64,000 bases of DNA, from the NCBI RefSeq assembly GCF_014873495.1, contig NZ_JADBGF010000001.1, forward strand, positions 1,178,001 to 1,242,000. Reading direction: 5' to 3'. This DNA comes from Streptomyces stelliscabiei (GTDB lineage Bacteria > Actinomycetota > Actinomycetes > Streptomycetales > Streptomycetaceae). The first letter of the stretch is position 1. Every line of letters starts with the position of its first letter. Positions 36,994-45,136 of the stretch are shown here, piece after piece. The notes under the pieces were generated by a model, which was given only the letters and a program-made list of their open reading frames with translations, was not told where the DNA came from and ran no database searches. A program made the position numbers and the translations under genes.

Positions 36994-38438
36994 TTCTTCA
37001 CTCCGGCCGACTGCTGGGCGACCCGGCGACGCACGCCGAACCACCCCGCGATCAGCGCCAACACGATGAGGGGGAGGCACAGCACGGTCGTGCGGCCCGC
37101 GCCGCCGTCCGCGTACATCAGGACGAGGACCGAGGCCAGGAAGAACAGGGTCACCAGTTCGGTCCACGGGGAGCCCGGCAGCCGATAGCTCGGCCGGGTC
37201 AGCTCGCCCTTCTCGGTCTTCTGCCAGAACACCAGGTGACAGATCATGATCATGCCCCAGGTGCAGATGATGCCGATCGCGGCGAAGTTGAGCACGATCT
37301 CGAACGCGTCGGCGGGGACCACGAAGTTCAGTCCGACGCCGAGCACGCAGATACCGCTGGTGAGCAGGATGCCGCCGTAGGGGACCTGGTTGCGGCTCAT
37401 CACGCCGGTGAACTTCGGGGCGGAGCCCGCCATCGCCATGGAGCGCAGGATACGGCCGGTGGAGTACAGGCCCGAGTTGAGCGAGGACATGGCCGCGGTC
37501 ATCACGACCAGGTTCATGATGCCGCCGGCCGCCGGGACGCCGATGTTGGAGAGCACCGTGACGAAGGGGCTCTCGCCGGCCTTGTACGAGGACCAGGGCA
37601 GCAGCATCGCCAGCAGCAGGACGGAGCCGACGTAGAACAGACCGACGCGCCACATGATCGAGTTGATCGCCTTCGGCATGATCTTCTCGGGGTTCTCGGT
37701 CTCGCCCGCCGCGACGCCGACCAGTTCGACGGAGGCGTAGGCGAAGACGACGCCCTGGATGATCAGCAGCATGGGCAGCAGACCGTTGGGGAAGATGCCG
37801 CCGTTGTCGGTGATCAGGGACGGGCCGGGGGTGTGGCCGTCGACGGGCTGCTGGGTCACCAGCAGGAAGATGCCGATCAGCATGAAGGTGACGAGTGCGC
37901 CGACCTTGATGATCGCGAACCAGAACTCCAGTTCGCCGAACATCTTCACCGAGATCAGGTTCACGGCGAGGACGACCCCGAGGGCGACGAGCGCGATCAC
38001 CCACTGGGGGATGTCGGAGAACATGCCCCAGTAGTGGGTGTAGAGGGCGACCGCGGTGATGTCGGCGATACCGGTGGTGGCCCAGTTGAGGAAGTACATC
38101 CAGCCGGCCGTGTACGCGCCCTTCTCGCCGAGGAACTCCCGGGCGTAGGACACGAAGGCGCCGGAGGAGGGCCGGTACAGGACCAGTTCGCCGAGGGCGC
38201 GGACGACGAGGAAGGCGAAGACTCCGCAGACCGCGTAGGCGATGAAGAGGGACGGGCCGGCGTCGACGAGACGGCCGCCGGCGCCGAGGAACAGGCCGGT
38301 GCCGATCGCTCCGCCGATGGCGATCATGTTGACGTGACGGGACTTCAGGGACTTGCTGTAGCCGGCGTCTCCGGCGTCGACGTGGGCCGGGGACGTCCTG
38401 GTCTGTACGACGTCTTTGTCGAGGGACTGCTCGCTCAC
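36990..38438 (-). CDS. Amino-acid permease (AAT family, probably asparagine)
   Basis: 482 aa, GTG 38438 overlapping the regulator stop. Twelve helices; the APC signature is [22 protein letters not shown] at the first helix, with [20 protein letters not shown] and [19 protein letters not shown]. Its position between a FadR-type regulator and asparaginase, with overlaps on both sides, makes asparagine the likely substrate; AAT members also carry other neutral amino acids. Confidence 0.9.
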   Translation of the reverse strand: MSEQSLDKDVVQTRTSPAHVDAGDAGYSKSLKSRHVNMIAIGGAIGTGLFLGAGGRLVDAGPSLFIAYAVCGVFAFLVVRALGELVLYRPSSGAFVSYAREFLGEKGAYTAGWMYFLNWATTGIADITAVALYTHYWGMFSDIPQWVIALVALGVVLAVNLISVKMFGELEFWFAIIKVGALVTFMLIGIFLLVTQQPVDGHTPGPSLITDNGGIFPNGLLPMLLIIQGVVFAYASVELVGVAAGETENPEKIMPKAINSIMWRVGLFYVGSVLLLAMLLPWSSYKAGESPFVTVLSNIGVPAAGGIMNLVVMTAAMSSLNSGLYSTGRILRSMAMAGSAPKFTGVMSRNQVPYGGILLTSGICVLGVGLNFVVPADAFEIVLNFAAIGIICTWGMIMICHLVFWQKTEKGELTRPSYRLPGSPWTELVTLFFLASVLVLMYADGGAGRTTVLCLPLIVLALIAGWFGVRRRVAQQSAGVKK

Positions 38439-39166
38439 GCCTCGGGTCCGCCTTCCGTGGAACTCTCCGTGCGCGGGGGACGCACGATGTCGGTGAGGGT
38501 GGTCTCGACGCGGTCGAGGTGGTGGGACATGGCCTCCACCGCGTCGTGTTCTGAACCGTCGATCAGCGCCTCGACGATGGCCCGGTGCTCGCGGTTGGAC
38601 TGCTCGCGCCGGCCGCCCAGCTCGTTGAGGAAGGCCGACTGGCGGGCCAGCGCGTCCCGGATCTCCTCGATCACCCGGCGGAACACCGGGTTCTGGGCGG
38701 CCTCGGCCACGGCCAGGTGGAAGAGGGAGTCCATCGCGACCCAGGCGGTCGTGTCGGTCTCCCGCTCCATCCGGTCCAGCAGATGGGCCAGGTGGTCCAG
38801 GTTCTCCGGGGTGCGGCGCACCGCCGCGTACCCGGCGACCGGGATCTCCACGTGCCGGCGCACCTCCAGCAGGTCGCTGGCCGTGAAGTCGCCGAAGGTG
38901 GGGTCCTCGACGGCGTTCGCGATCACGAAGGTGCCCTTGCCGGTGCGGGACTGGGTCAGGCCCATCACCTGGAGCGCGCGGAGCGCCTCGCGGAGCACCG
39001 GACGGCTCACTTCGAGCTGCCGGCACAGCTCCGCCTCCGAGGGGAGCTTGTCCCCGATGGCGTACTTGCCGCGCTCGACGGCGTCGCGGAGGTGGGTGAG
39101 CACCGCTTCCATGGCGCTGACGCGCCGAGGTGCCGAGCCACCTGTCTGGCTGTCTGACAGGTTCAC
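38435..39166 (-). CDS. GntR/FadR-type transcriptional regulator
   Basis: 243 aa from GTG 39166. The winged helix [20 protein letters not shown] followed by [16 protein letters not shown] is classic GntR; residues ~90-225 form an FCD domain whose Asp/His residues bind a metal and acid ligand ([30 protein letters not shown]). It heads the operon regulator-permease-asparaginase and probably senses an amino or dicarboxylic acid. The GTG lies at the predicted transcription start, so the mRNA may be leaderless; an ATG at 39112 is the alternative start. Confidence 0.9.
   Translation of the reverse strand: MNLSDSQTGGSAPRRVSAMEAVLTHLRDAVERGKYAIGDKLPSEAELCRQLEVSRPVLREALRALQVMGLTQSRTGKGTFVIANAVEDPTFGDFTASDLLEVRRHVEIPVAGYAAVRRTPENLDHLAHLLDRMERETDTTAWVAMDSLFHLAVAEAAQNPVFRRVIEEIRDALARQSAFLNELGGRREQSNREHRAIVEALIDGSEHDAVEAMSHHLDRVETTLTDIVRPPRTESSTEGGPEA
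39150..39160. promoter_or_regulatory. FadR-type operator CTGTCTGACAG
   Basis: An 11-bp palindrome with the GT-N3-AC core used by FadR-subfamily regulators. A wider inverted repeat (ACCTGTC/GACAGGT, 39140-39162) surrounds it. It lies 6-16 bases inside the regulator gene, just downstream of the predicted start of transcription, so autorepression by roadblock is plausible. Confidence 0.5.
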
Positions 39167-39173
39167 GGGGGTG

Positions 39174-39203
39174 ATCCTGCGGGTGACGGAAGGGGGCTGT
39201 CAA
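39174..39203 (-). promoter_or_regulatory. Promoter TTGACA-N18-CAGGAT for the FadR-permease-asparaginase operon
   Basis: On the minus strand TTGACA (39203-39198) and CAGGAT (39179-39174) are 18 bases apart, a good housekeeping sigma match for Streptomyces. Transcription would begin within a few bases of the GTG at 39166, giving a leaderless message. Confidence 0.6.
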
Positions 39204-39231
39204 GAGGTCAGGTATTTGATCTTCGAGCTGG

Positions 39232-40065
39232 TCAGCTCAGCCCGCCCGCGCCGAGCAGCCCGAAGAGGAGAACCCCGACGACGATCCGGTAGGCGACGAA
39301 CACGTTGAAGGAGTGCCGGGTCACGAATTTCAGCAGCCACGCGACGGAGGCGTACGCGACCGCGAACGAGACGACGGTTCCGGCGATCAGCGGAGCCGCG
39401 CCCACCCCCGCGCCGAGGGCGTCCTTCAGCTCGTAGAGGCCCGCGCCGGTCAGGGCCGGTATGCCGAGGAAGAACGAGAGCCGGGTCGCCGCGACCCGGT
39501 CGAGGTCGAGCAGCAGCGCGGTGGACATGGTGGCGCCGGAGCGGGAGAAGCCGGGGAAGAGCAAAGCGAGGATCTGCGAACCGCCGACGAGCATCGCGTC
39601 CCGGAACCGGGTGTCCTCCTCCTCGCGCCGGCGCCGGCCCACCTGCTCCGCGACCCACATCACACCGCTGCCGACGATCAGCGAACCGGCCACCACCCAC
39701 AGCGAGGCGAGCGGCCCCTCGATGAGGGAGCGGGCGGCGAGCCCCACGAGCACGATCGGGATCGTCGCCGCGATCACCCACCACGCGAACCGGTAGTCAC
39801 GGTCCTGCCGCTCCCCCGCGTGGCGGATCCCCCGGAACCAGGCGGAGCCGATCCGCGCGATGTCCCGCCGGAAGTAGACGAGCACCGCCGCGATCGCGCC
39901 GACCTGGATCACCGCCGAGAACCCGACGACGGCCTTGTCGTCGACCTGGATCCCCATGAGCCCTTCGGTGATCTTCAGATGCCCGGTGGAGGACACCGGC
40001 AGGAACTCCGTCACCCCCTCGACCGCTCCGAGGACGACGGCCTGACCGACGCTGATGGTGCTCAT
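39232..40065 (-). CDS. uppP: Undecaprenyl-diphosphatase (BacA type)
   Basis: 277 aa, multi-span. [20 protein letters not shown] (~13-32) and [20 protein letters not shown] (~167-186) are the two catalytic motifs (Glu, Ser, Arg) of BacA/UppP. It recycles undecaprenyl diphosphate to the monophosphate carrier for peptidoglycan and other envelope polymers; overproduction gives bacitracin resistance in other bacteria. It is monocistronic, 65 bases upstream of the FadR gene on the same strand. Confidence 0.95.
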   Translation of the reverse strand: MSTISVGQAVVLGAVEGVTEFLPVSSTGHLKITEGLMGIQVDDKAVVGFSAVIQVGAIAAVLVYFRRDIARIGSAWFRGIRHAGERQDRDYRFAWWVIAATIPIVLVGLAARSLIEGPLASLWVVAGSLIVGSGVMWVAEQVGRRRREEEDTRFRDAMLVGGSQILALLFPGFSRSGATMSTALLLDLDRVAATRLSFFLGIPALTGAGLYELKDALGAGVGAAPLIAGTVVSFAVAYASVAWLLKFVTRHSFNVFVAYRIVVGVLLFGLLGAGGLS

Positions 40066-40192
40066 GGGGTCCAGTTCTGCTCGGCGAGGGCATGGCTGAC
40101 GGGGGCATGGCTCAGGTGGGACCGGGCGCGGGTCACGACGACCGTGATCGCGCCGGCGAGGCAGTCGTACTACAACCGGGTAAGGGCCGCGC

Positions 40193-40567
40193 TCAGGTCC
40201 AGAGGGCCCGCGCCACCGCCAGCCCCACGTAGACCGCGCCCAGGCCCGCCGTCACGCTCGCGATCACATTGGCGACGGCGAGCGGACGGGCGCCGTCCTG
40301 GGCCAGCCGCAGGGTCTCGTACGAGAAGGTCGAGTACGTGGTGAGCGCCCCGCACAGTCCGGTGCCGAGCAGAAGCCGCAGGTGGGAGTCGGCGGCGCCG
40401 GCCGCGACGGCGCCGGTGAGGGTGCCGAGGACCAGCGACCCGATGACGTTGACGGCGAACGTCCCCCAGGGGAAGGCCGTGGCGTGCCGCGCCTGCACGG
40501 CGCGGTCGGTGAGATAGCGCAGGGGCGCGCCGATCATTCCGCCGACGATGACGAGCACCCAGTTCAC
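40193..40567 (-). CDS. crcB: Fluoride channel CrcB/Fluc, second subunit
   Basis: 124 aa from a GTG overlapping the stop of the other crcB (GTGA). Four helices with [15 protein letters not shown], the pore Asn in [16 protein letters not shown], and [17 protein letters not shown] (the Phe-box/TxSTF motif). Adjacent pairs of distinct crcB genes in Gram-positives encode antiparallel heterodimer halves. It exports fluoride passively. Confidence 0.95.
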   Translation of the reverse strand: MNWVLVIVGGMIGAPLRYLTDRAVQARHATAFPWGTFAVNVIGSLVLGTLTGAVAAGAADSHLRLLLGTGLCGALTTYSTFSYETLRLAQDGARPLAVANVIASVTAGLGAVYVGLAVARALWT

Positions 40568-41160
40568 GACGACCTCTTACCTTTCTCGCGGGTTGCGGCG
40601 GGCCCGGTCCGGCGGGATGCGGGGGGCGCGGTCCGGCGGGGGGTCGCGGTGGGCCCGGTCCGCGGCAGGCGGCGGGCCGTCGCCGCCGCGAGCCAGACCG
40701 CCCCGAGGGCGGCGAGGAGGGTGGCGCCGAGGTAGGCGAGGGCGGTGCCGGGACGGCCCTCCTCCATCAGGCGCTGGATGTCGACGGCGTACGTCGAGAA
40801 GGTGGTGAAGCCGCCGAGGACTCCCGTGCCGAAGAACGGCCGGACCAGGCGGTGGACGGGCCGCCCCTCGGTGATCATGATCATGAACAGGCCGATCACG
40901 AAGCAGCCGACGACGTTCACCCAGAACGTGGTCCAGGGAAAGCCGGCGGGGCCCGTGGGCCACAGGAGGGACGCGCCGTAGCGTGCCGTCGCGCCGATGC
41001 CGCCGCCGGCCGCCACGACCGCGACCACGGGTGCCTGCCCGTGCCAGGGTGCCGGACGGGGCGGATCGGCCACGGGGGCGTCGGGGGACAGCGCGGGCTC
41101 GGCCCCGTCCGGGGCAAGGGATCGCGGGGCTTCGGGTCCGTCGGGGTGCGGTACCGACAT
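40564..41160 (-). CDS. crcB: Fluoride channel CrcB/Fluc, first subunit (with N- and C-terminal tails)
   Basis: 198 aa. The core has [38 protein letters not shown] and [18 protein letters not shown], all standard Fluc motifs. It differs from the partner by a Pro/Ala-rich N-terminal tail of ~40 residues and a basic C-terminal tail ([14 protein letters not shown]). It is first in the two-gene operon, behind a leader that folds like a fluoride riboswitch (41220-41274). Confidence 0.95.
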   Translation of the reverse strand: MSVPHPDGPEAPRSLAPDGAEPALSPDAPVADPPRPAPWHGQAPVVAVVAAGGGIGATARYGASLLWPTGPAGFPWTTFWVNVVGCFVIGLFMIMITEGRPVHRLVRPFFGTGVLGGFTTFSTYAVDIQRLMEEGRPGTALAYLGATLLAALGAVWLAAATARRLPRTGPTATPRRTAPPASRRTGPAATREKGKRSS

Positions 41161-41219
41161 GGGTGCGCGTCTCTCCTACTCGCCGGGGCCCGGCGTCCGC
41201 CGGGCGCGCTCCGTCGCAA

Positions 41220-41274
41220 GCAGGGACCGTTGGCGGCACGGTGCCGCGGTTCGGGTACGGCGGGCCCCACCGCC
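41220..41274 (-). ncRNA. Candidate diverged fluoride riboswitch (crcB motif)
   Basis: On the minus strand the leader reads GGCGGTGGGGCCCGCC (41274-41259), differing from the Thermotoga fluoride aptamer start GGCGATGAGGCCCGCC at 2 of 16 positions. A second stem GCGGC/GCCGC follows, then CAACGGTCCCTGC. GGTCCC can pair back to GGGGCC, forming the aptamer pseudoknot. A hairpin at 41188-41205 and the ribosome site AGGAG (41174-41178) lie downstream. It sits upstream of the crcB pair, the expected place. The conserved TGATG is changed to CAACG, so function is not certain. Confidence 0.55.
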
Positions 41275-41436
41275 GCGCCGCGAGGGTGATCGCGGCCGGT
41301 CACCAGCCTAACGCGGCCGAACTCCGCCCCGCACCCGGCCGGCGCCGCGGGCCCCCGGCCGACGCCGCGGGCCCTCGGTCCTCGTCGGCGCTCCCCCGGC
41401 CGTGGCCCCGCCGTCGCCCTCAGGCCGCCGTCGTCC

Positions 41437-42423
41437 TCAGGCCGCCGTCGCCGGCAGCTCGCACACCGCGACACCCCGCTCCCACAGGCTCCCGAGGATC
41501 AGCCGGCCGTCGCCGACGCAGGCGGCGGTGACCATGCGGTAGCGGGACCGGTGGTCGACGAGGGTGTGGACGACGTGTCCCTGGTCGTCGACCGCGACGA
41601 CCCCGGCGAACCCGAGGGGCCGATACGGCGCCCGTACCGCGACCCGGCTCGCGGCCCGCCGCACGGCGGGGCCCGCGCGGTGCAGACGGTCGAGGGCGCC
41701 GATGCGCGGCCCCGCCAACGCCACCCACATCAGCCCGTCGGGCCCGCGCCACATGTTGTCGGGGGTGCCCGGCAGATCCTCGACGAACGGCTCGCTCGTG
41801 CCCGCCCGCGCCCCGGTGAGGTGGACGCGCGTCAGCCGGCGGGCGCCCGTCTGCGCGACCACCAGGAAGGACTCGTCGGCGGAGGGCGCGAGGCCGTTGG
41901 CGAACTGGAGTCCCTCCAGGACGATTTCGGGAGTGCTCTCGCCCGGCGCGAGGCGCAGCAGCCGCCCGGTCCCGGTGTGTTCGACGATGTCGCCGATCCA
42001 CTGGTGGAGGGGGTAGCGGCGGCTGGAGACGGTGAAGTACACGGTCCCGTCGGAGAGCGCCACGACATTGCTGCAGAACCGCAGCCGCTCGCCGCCCGCC
42101 TCGTCGGCGAGCACCCGGACGGTGCCGTCGCCGGCCGTGACCCGCAGCAGCCCCCGCTCGGCGTCGCACACCAACAGGTCGCCGTCCGGGAGGAGTTCGA
42201 GGCCGAGCGGCCTGCCCCCGGTCTCGGCGACCGTCTCGACCCGCGCCCGCCCCGGTTCCGCGAGCCCGTCCACCCGCAGGACGCGACCGTCCTCCACCCC
42301 GGTCAGCACCCGTCCGCGCTCGTCGACGATCACGTCCTCGGGTCCGCGCCCGCCGATCCCGACGAACGCCGTCGCCCGGAGTCCGGCGCCCCGTGAGTCC
42401 GTGCCGCCCGCCACGCCCGTCAT
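41437..42423 (-). CDS. SMP-30/gluconolactonase/strictosidine-synthase-like beta-propeller protein
   Basis: 328 aa from ATG 42423 with AGGAGGCGG upstream. A six-bladed propeller is indicated by repeated blades such as GRPLGLELLPDGDLLVCDAERGLLRV and FCSNVVALSDGTVYFTVSS, plus LQFANGLAPSADESFLVVAQT and PDNMWRGPDGLMWVALAGPR. Metal-binding Glu/Asn/Asp positions fit calcium-dependent lactonases. No signal peptide is present. The natural substrate cannot be read from the sequence. Confidence 0.87.
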   Translation of the reverse strand: MTGVAGGTDSRGAGLRATAFVGIGGRGPEDVIVDERGRVLTGVEDGRVLRVDGLAEPGRARVETVAETGGRPLGLELLPDGDLLVCDAERGLLRVTAGDGTVRVLADEAGGERLRFCSNVVALSDGTVYFTVSSRRYPLHQWIGDIVEHTGTGRLLRLAPGESTPEIVLEGLQFANGLAPSADESFLVVAQTGARRLTRVHLTGARAGTSEPFVEDLPGTPDNMWRGPDGLMWVALAGPRIGALDRLHRAGPAVRRAASRVAVRAPYRPLGFAGVVAVDDQGHVVHTLVDHRSRYRMVTAACVGDGRLILGSLWERGVAVCELPATAA

Positions 42424-42533
42424 GTCCGCCTCCTGGTGTCCGCCCGCTGCCCCGCCGGTCCATCCTGGCAGGCGGCCGGGCCGCCCCAGGTGGCCTCGGG
42501 ACAAGTTGGCCGTCACCGACCAGGGAGAGTGCC

Positions 42534-43366
42534 GTGCCCGCCCGCCCCCGCCTGCTGTACGTCACCGACCTCGCCTATCCGGCCCGCGGGCGGCGCTACT
42601 GCGACGAGGACGTCTTCCTCACCTCCCGGCTGCGCGCGGACTTCGACCTCGCCCTGTGCCACCCGCTGGACGCGGCGGCCCTGCTGGACGGTTTCGACGC
42701 GGTCGTGGTCCGCAACAGCGGGCCCGTCCTGCACCACCAGGAGGCGTACGACGCCTTCCGCGCGCGGGCGACGGCACTGGGCATCCGCGTCTACAACCCG
42801 CTGACCGGCCGCGCCGACATGGTCGGCAAGCAGTACTGCTGGACCTGACCGAGGCCGGGTACCCGGTCATCCCGACCGTCGACAGGGCCGAGGACCGGGG
42901 GCGGCTGCCCGCGTCCGACACGTACGCCGTCAAGCCGAGAGCGGGCGCCGACTCCATCGGGCTGCGCTTCGTGACCCGTGCCGAACTGGCGGGCCTGGCC
43001 TGGGGCGACGACCTGGTGCAGCCACGCGTCGACTTCCGCTACGAGGTGTCGTTCTACTACGTCGACGACACCTTCCAGTACGCCCTGTACGCGCCCGACC
43101 CCGACCGGCGCTGGGTCCTGGAGCCCTACGAGGCCTCGGCGGCCGACCTCGCCTTCGCCCGGCGCTTCATCGAGTGGAACACCCTCGGCCACGGCGTCCA
43201 GCGGGTGGACGCCTGCCGCACCGAGGAGGGCGGCCTCCTCCTGGTCGAGCTGGAGGACCTCAACCCCTACCTCTCGCTGGACCGCGTGCCCGAGCCGGTC
43301 CGGGAGGCCTTCGTCGCCGCCATGACCGCCTCGCTGCATGGCTTCCTGGGCACGGGCGACGGCTGA
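42534..43366 (+). pseudogene. ATP-grasp family protein, frameshifted
   Basis: GTG 42534 follows AGGGAGAG. The first 105 codons (ARPRLLYVTDLAYPARGRRY to NPLTGRADMVGKQY) end at a TGA at 42846-42848. The next frame continues as LLDLTEAGYPVIPTV, then YAVKPRAGADSIGLRF and DLVQPRVDFRYEVSFYYV. VDACRTEEGGLLLVELEDLNPYLSLD supplies the metal-binding Glu/Asn. Removing the shift near 42838 (one missing C in TAC-CTG) gives one ~277-residue ATP-grasp protein. It would form a peptide-like or ligase bond with unknown substrate. It is either a recent mutation or an assembly error. Confidence 0.7.
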
Positions 43367-43393
43367 ACGGCCGGAGGGCCGTGAACGACCGAA

Positions 43394-43419
43394 GGGCCGC
43401 ACGCCGAAGCGTGCGGCCC
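43394..43419. terminator. Strong hairpin terminator between ATP-grasp and GH53 genes
   Basis: Perfect 11-bp stem GGGCCGCACGC (43394-43404) with its complement (43409-43419) and tetraloop CGAA. It lies between two convergent genes, 27 bases after one stop and 18 before the other. Confidence 0.85.
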
Positions 43420-43437
43420 TGACTCAGCGGCGGCCCC

Positions 43438-45006
43438 CTACCGGTGGCCGAACCAGGCCATCGCCGGAAGGGCCCTGTCGTCGTAGCCGAACAGCGCCTG
43501 GTTCTCCCATCCGTTCCCGGAGGCGGCGTCCGTCGGGTCCCATCCGTTGCCCGCGACGGCGGTCCACGTCGACTCCCAGTAGAAGATGCCGAGACCACGG
43601 CCGTTGGGGACGGCCTCGACGATGCTCGCGACGTCCTTCATCCACCGGGTCTGGCCGGCGGTCGTGGCCGGGTAGCCGGAGACCAGCTCGCCGGACTGGT
43701 CGATGATGTTCTCGTGCGCGTCCTCGCTGTCCAGCCGGAACGGGTAGGCCGTCTCGGCGAGGAACACCGGCTTGCCGTACCGGGAGGCCGCGTCGTCCAG
43801 CGTGGTCTGGAAGTCCGCCAGCGTGCCGTGCCAGTACCCGTAGTACGACAGGCCGATGACATCGAACTTCACGCCGTTGGAGACGGCGTTGTCGAACCAC
43901 CAGCGGGTGCCCGACAGGTCGCCGCCCTTGGCGAGGTGCAGCGCCACCCGGGTGGTGGAGTTGACGGCCTTGACCGCGTCGTAGCCGGAGTTGAGCAGTC
44001 CGGCGAGCTGGGACCAGTTGGAGGTGGAACCGGCGGACCAGAGCATGCCGCCGTTGATCTCGTTGCCGACCTGGACCATGTCGGCGGTGGTGCCCTGGGC
44101 CTTGAGGGCGTTGAGCACGTCGTAGGTGTGGTTGTAGACGTCCGTCCTCAACTGACTGTAGCTGTGCCCGGTCCACGCGGACGGCACGGTCTGGGCGCCG
44201 GGGTCGGCCCAGGTGTCCGAGTAGTGGAAGTCGACCAACAGCTTCATGCCCTGCGCCTTGACGCGCTTGGCGGCGGCCAGCACGCGGGCCTTGTTGTTGT
44301 AGCCGTCGGCGGGGTTCACCCAGACCTTGACGCGGGCGTAGTTCTGCCCGGCGTTCTTCAGGATGGCGAGCGCGTCGCCGGTGGCCCCGGAGCCGTTCTT
44401 GTAGACGCCGCCCTTGGCCTCGCTCTTGACGAGGGAGGACACGTCCGAGCCCTTGATGGCCAGGCCCGTCGATCCGGACGTGAAGGTCAGGTCGTCGACG
44501 TTGAGCCAATTGCCCGCGTTGGCGTCGGAGTTGACGCTGATGGTGCACTGATTGTTCGTCACGGCGACGGAGGTGACGATCCGGATCCAGCCGCCGGCGG
44601 AGACCGGGATGTCGGTGCGCTGCTCGGCGCTGCCGCAGTTCTTCAGCGCGAGGTACGCGGAGTTCTGGCCGCCGCCGGAACGCACCCACGCGGTGAGCTT
44701 GTAGGTGCCGTTGGTCAGGCCGGACAGGTACTGGAAGGTCTCCACCTTGTAGGCCGAGGCCGACCAGTGGCTGAGGCGGTAACTGCCGCCGTGGCCACCG
44801 GACTCGGTGAAGGAGGCGGAGTTCTGCCCGGCCGCCGAGTACGTCGACCAGCCGGCCGGCGTCGCGGTCCCGGTGCCGCCGGACTCGAAGCCCCCGTTGG
44901 TGAGGGTGGAGGCCGCGGCGGCCGGGCCGGCGGGCAGGCCGGTCAGCGCCAGACCTGCGAACAGCGGTATGAGCAGGGCCCTGAGGGCGCGTCTCGCGTG
45001 GAACAT
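43438..45006 (-). CDS. Secreted GH53 endo-beta-1,4-galactanase with N-terminal carbohydrate-binding domain
   Basis: 522 aa from ATG 45006. A signal peptide (ALLIPLFAGLALTGLPAGPAAAAS) is followed by a jelly-roll binding domain (TLTNGGFESGGTGTATPAGW, residues ~34-185). The GH53 barrel opens with GLAIKGSDVSSLVKSEAKGG and carries the acid Glu in DMVQVGNEINGGMLW and the nucleophile Glu in PVFLAETAYPFRL. It cuts arabinogalactan/galactan outside the cell into oligosaccharides for the importer encoded at 47344-50536. It lies 130 bases downstream of the beta-galactosidase gene, same strand. Confidence 0.93.
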   Translation of the reverse strand: MFHARRALRALLIPLFAGLALTGLPAGPAAAASTLTNGGFESGGTGTATPAGWSTYSAAGQNSASFTESGGHGGSYRLSHWSASAYKVETFQYLSGLTNGTYKLTAWVRSGGGQNSAYLALKNCGSAEQRTDIPVSAGGWIRIVTSVAVTNNQCTISVNSDANAGNWLNVDDLTFTSGSTGLAIKGSDVSSLVKSEAKGGVYKNGSGATGDALAILKNAGQNYARVKVWVNPADGYNNKARVLAAAKRVKAQGMKLLVDFHYSDTWADPGAQTVPSAWTGHSYSQLRTDVYNHTYDVLNALKAQGTTADMVQVGNEINGGMLWSAGSTSNWSQLAGLLNSGYDAVKAVNSTTRVALHLAKGGDLSGTRWWFDNAVSNGVKFDVIGLSYYGYWHGTLADFQTTLDDAASRYGKPVFLAETAYPFRLDSEDAHENIIDQSGELVSGYPATTAGQTRWMKDVASIVEAVPNGRGLGIFYWESTWTAVAGNGWDPTDAASGNGWENQALFGYDDRALPAMAWFGHR

Positions 45007-45136
45007 CGTCGTCCCTTCGACGAAGGTGGGGACCTGGTTGCGCGGTGCTGAGGCGCCGCCGCACCCGAAGGCCGTGGGCGCGGCGGCGCCGGTACCGGCC
45101 GGAAGTCCCCAGAGATCCGGCCGGTGTTCGGGGTGG

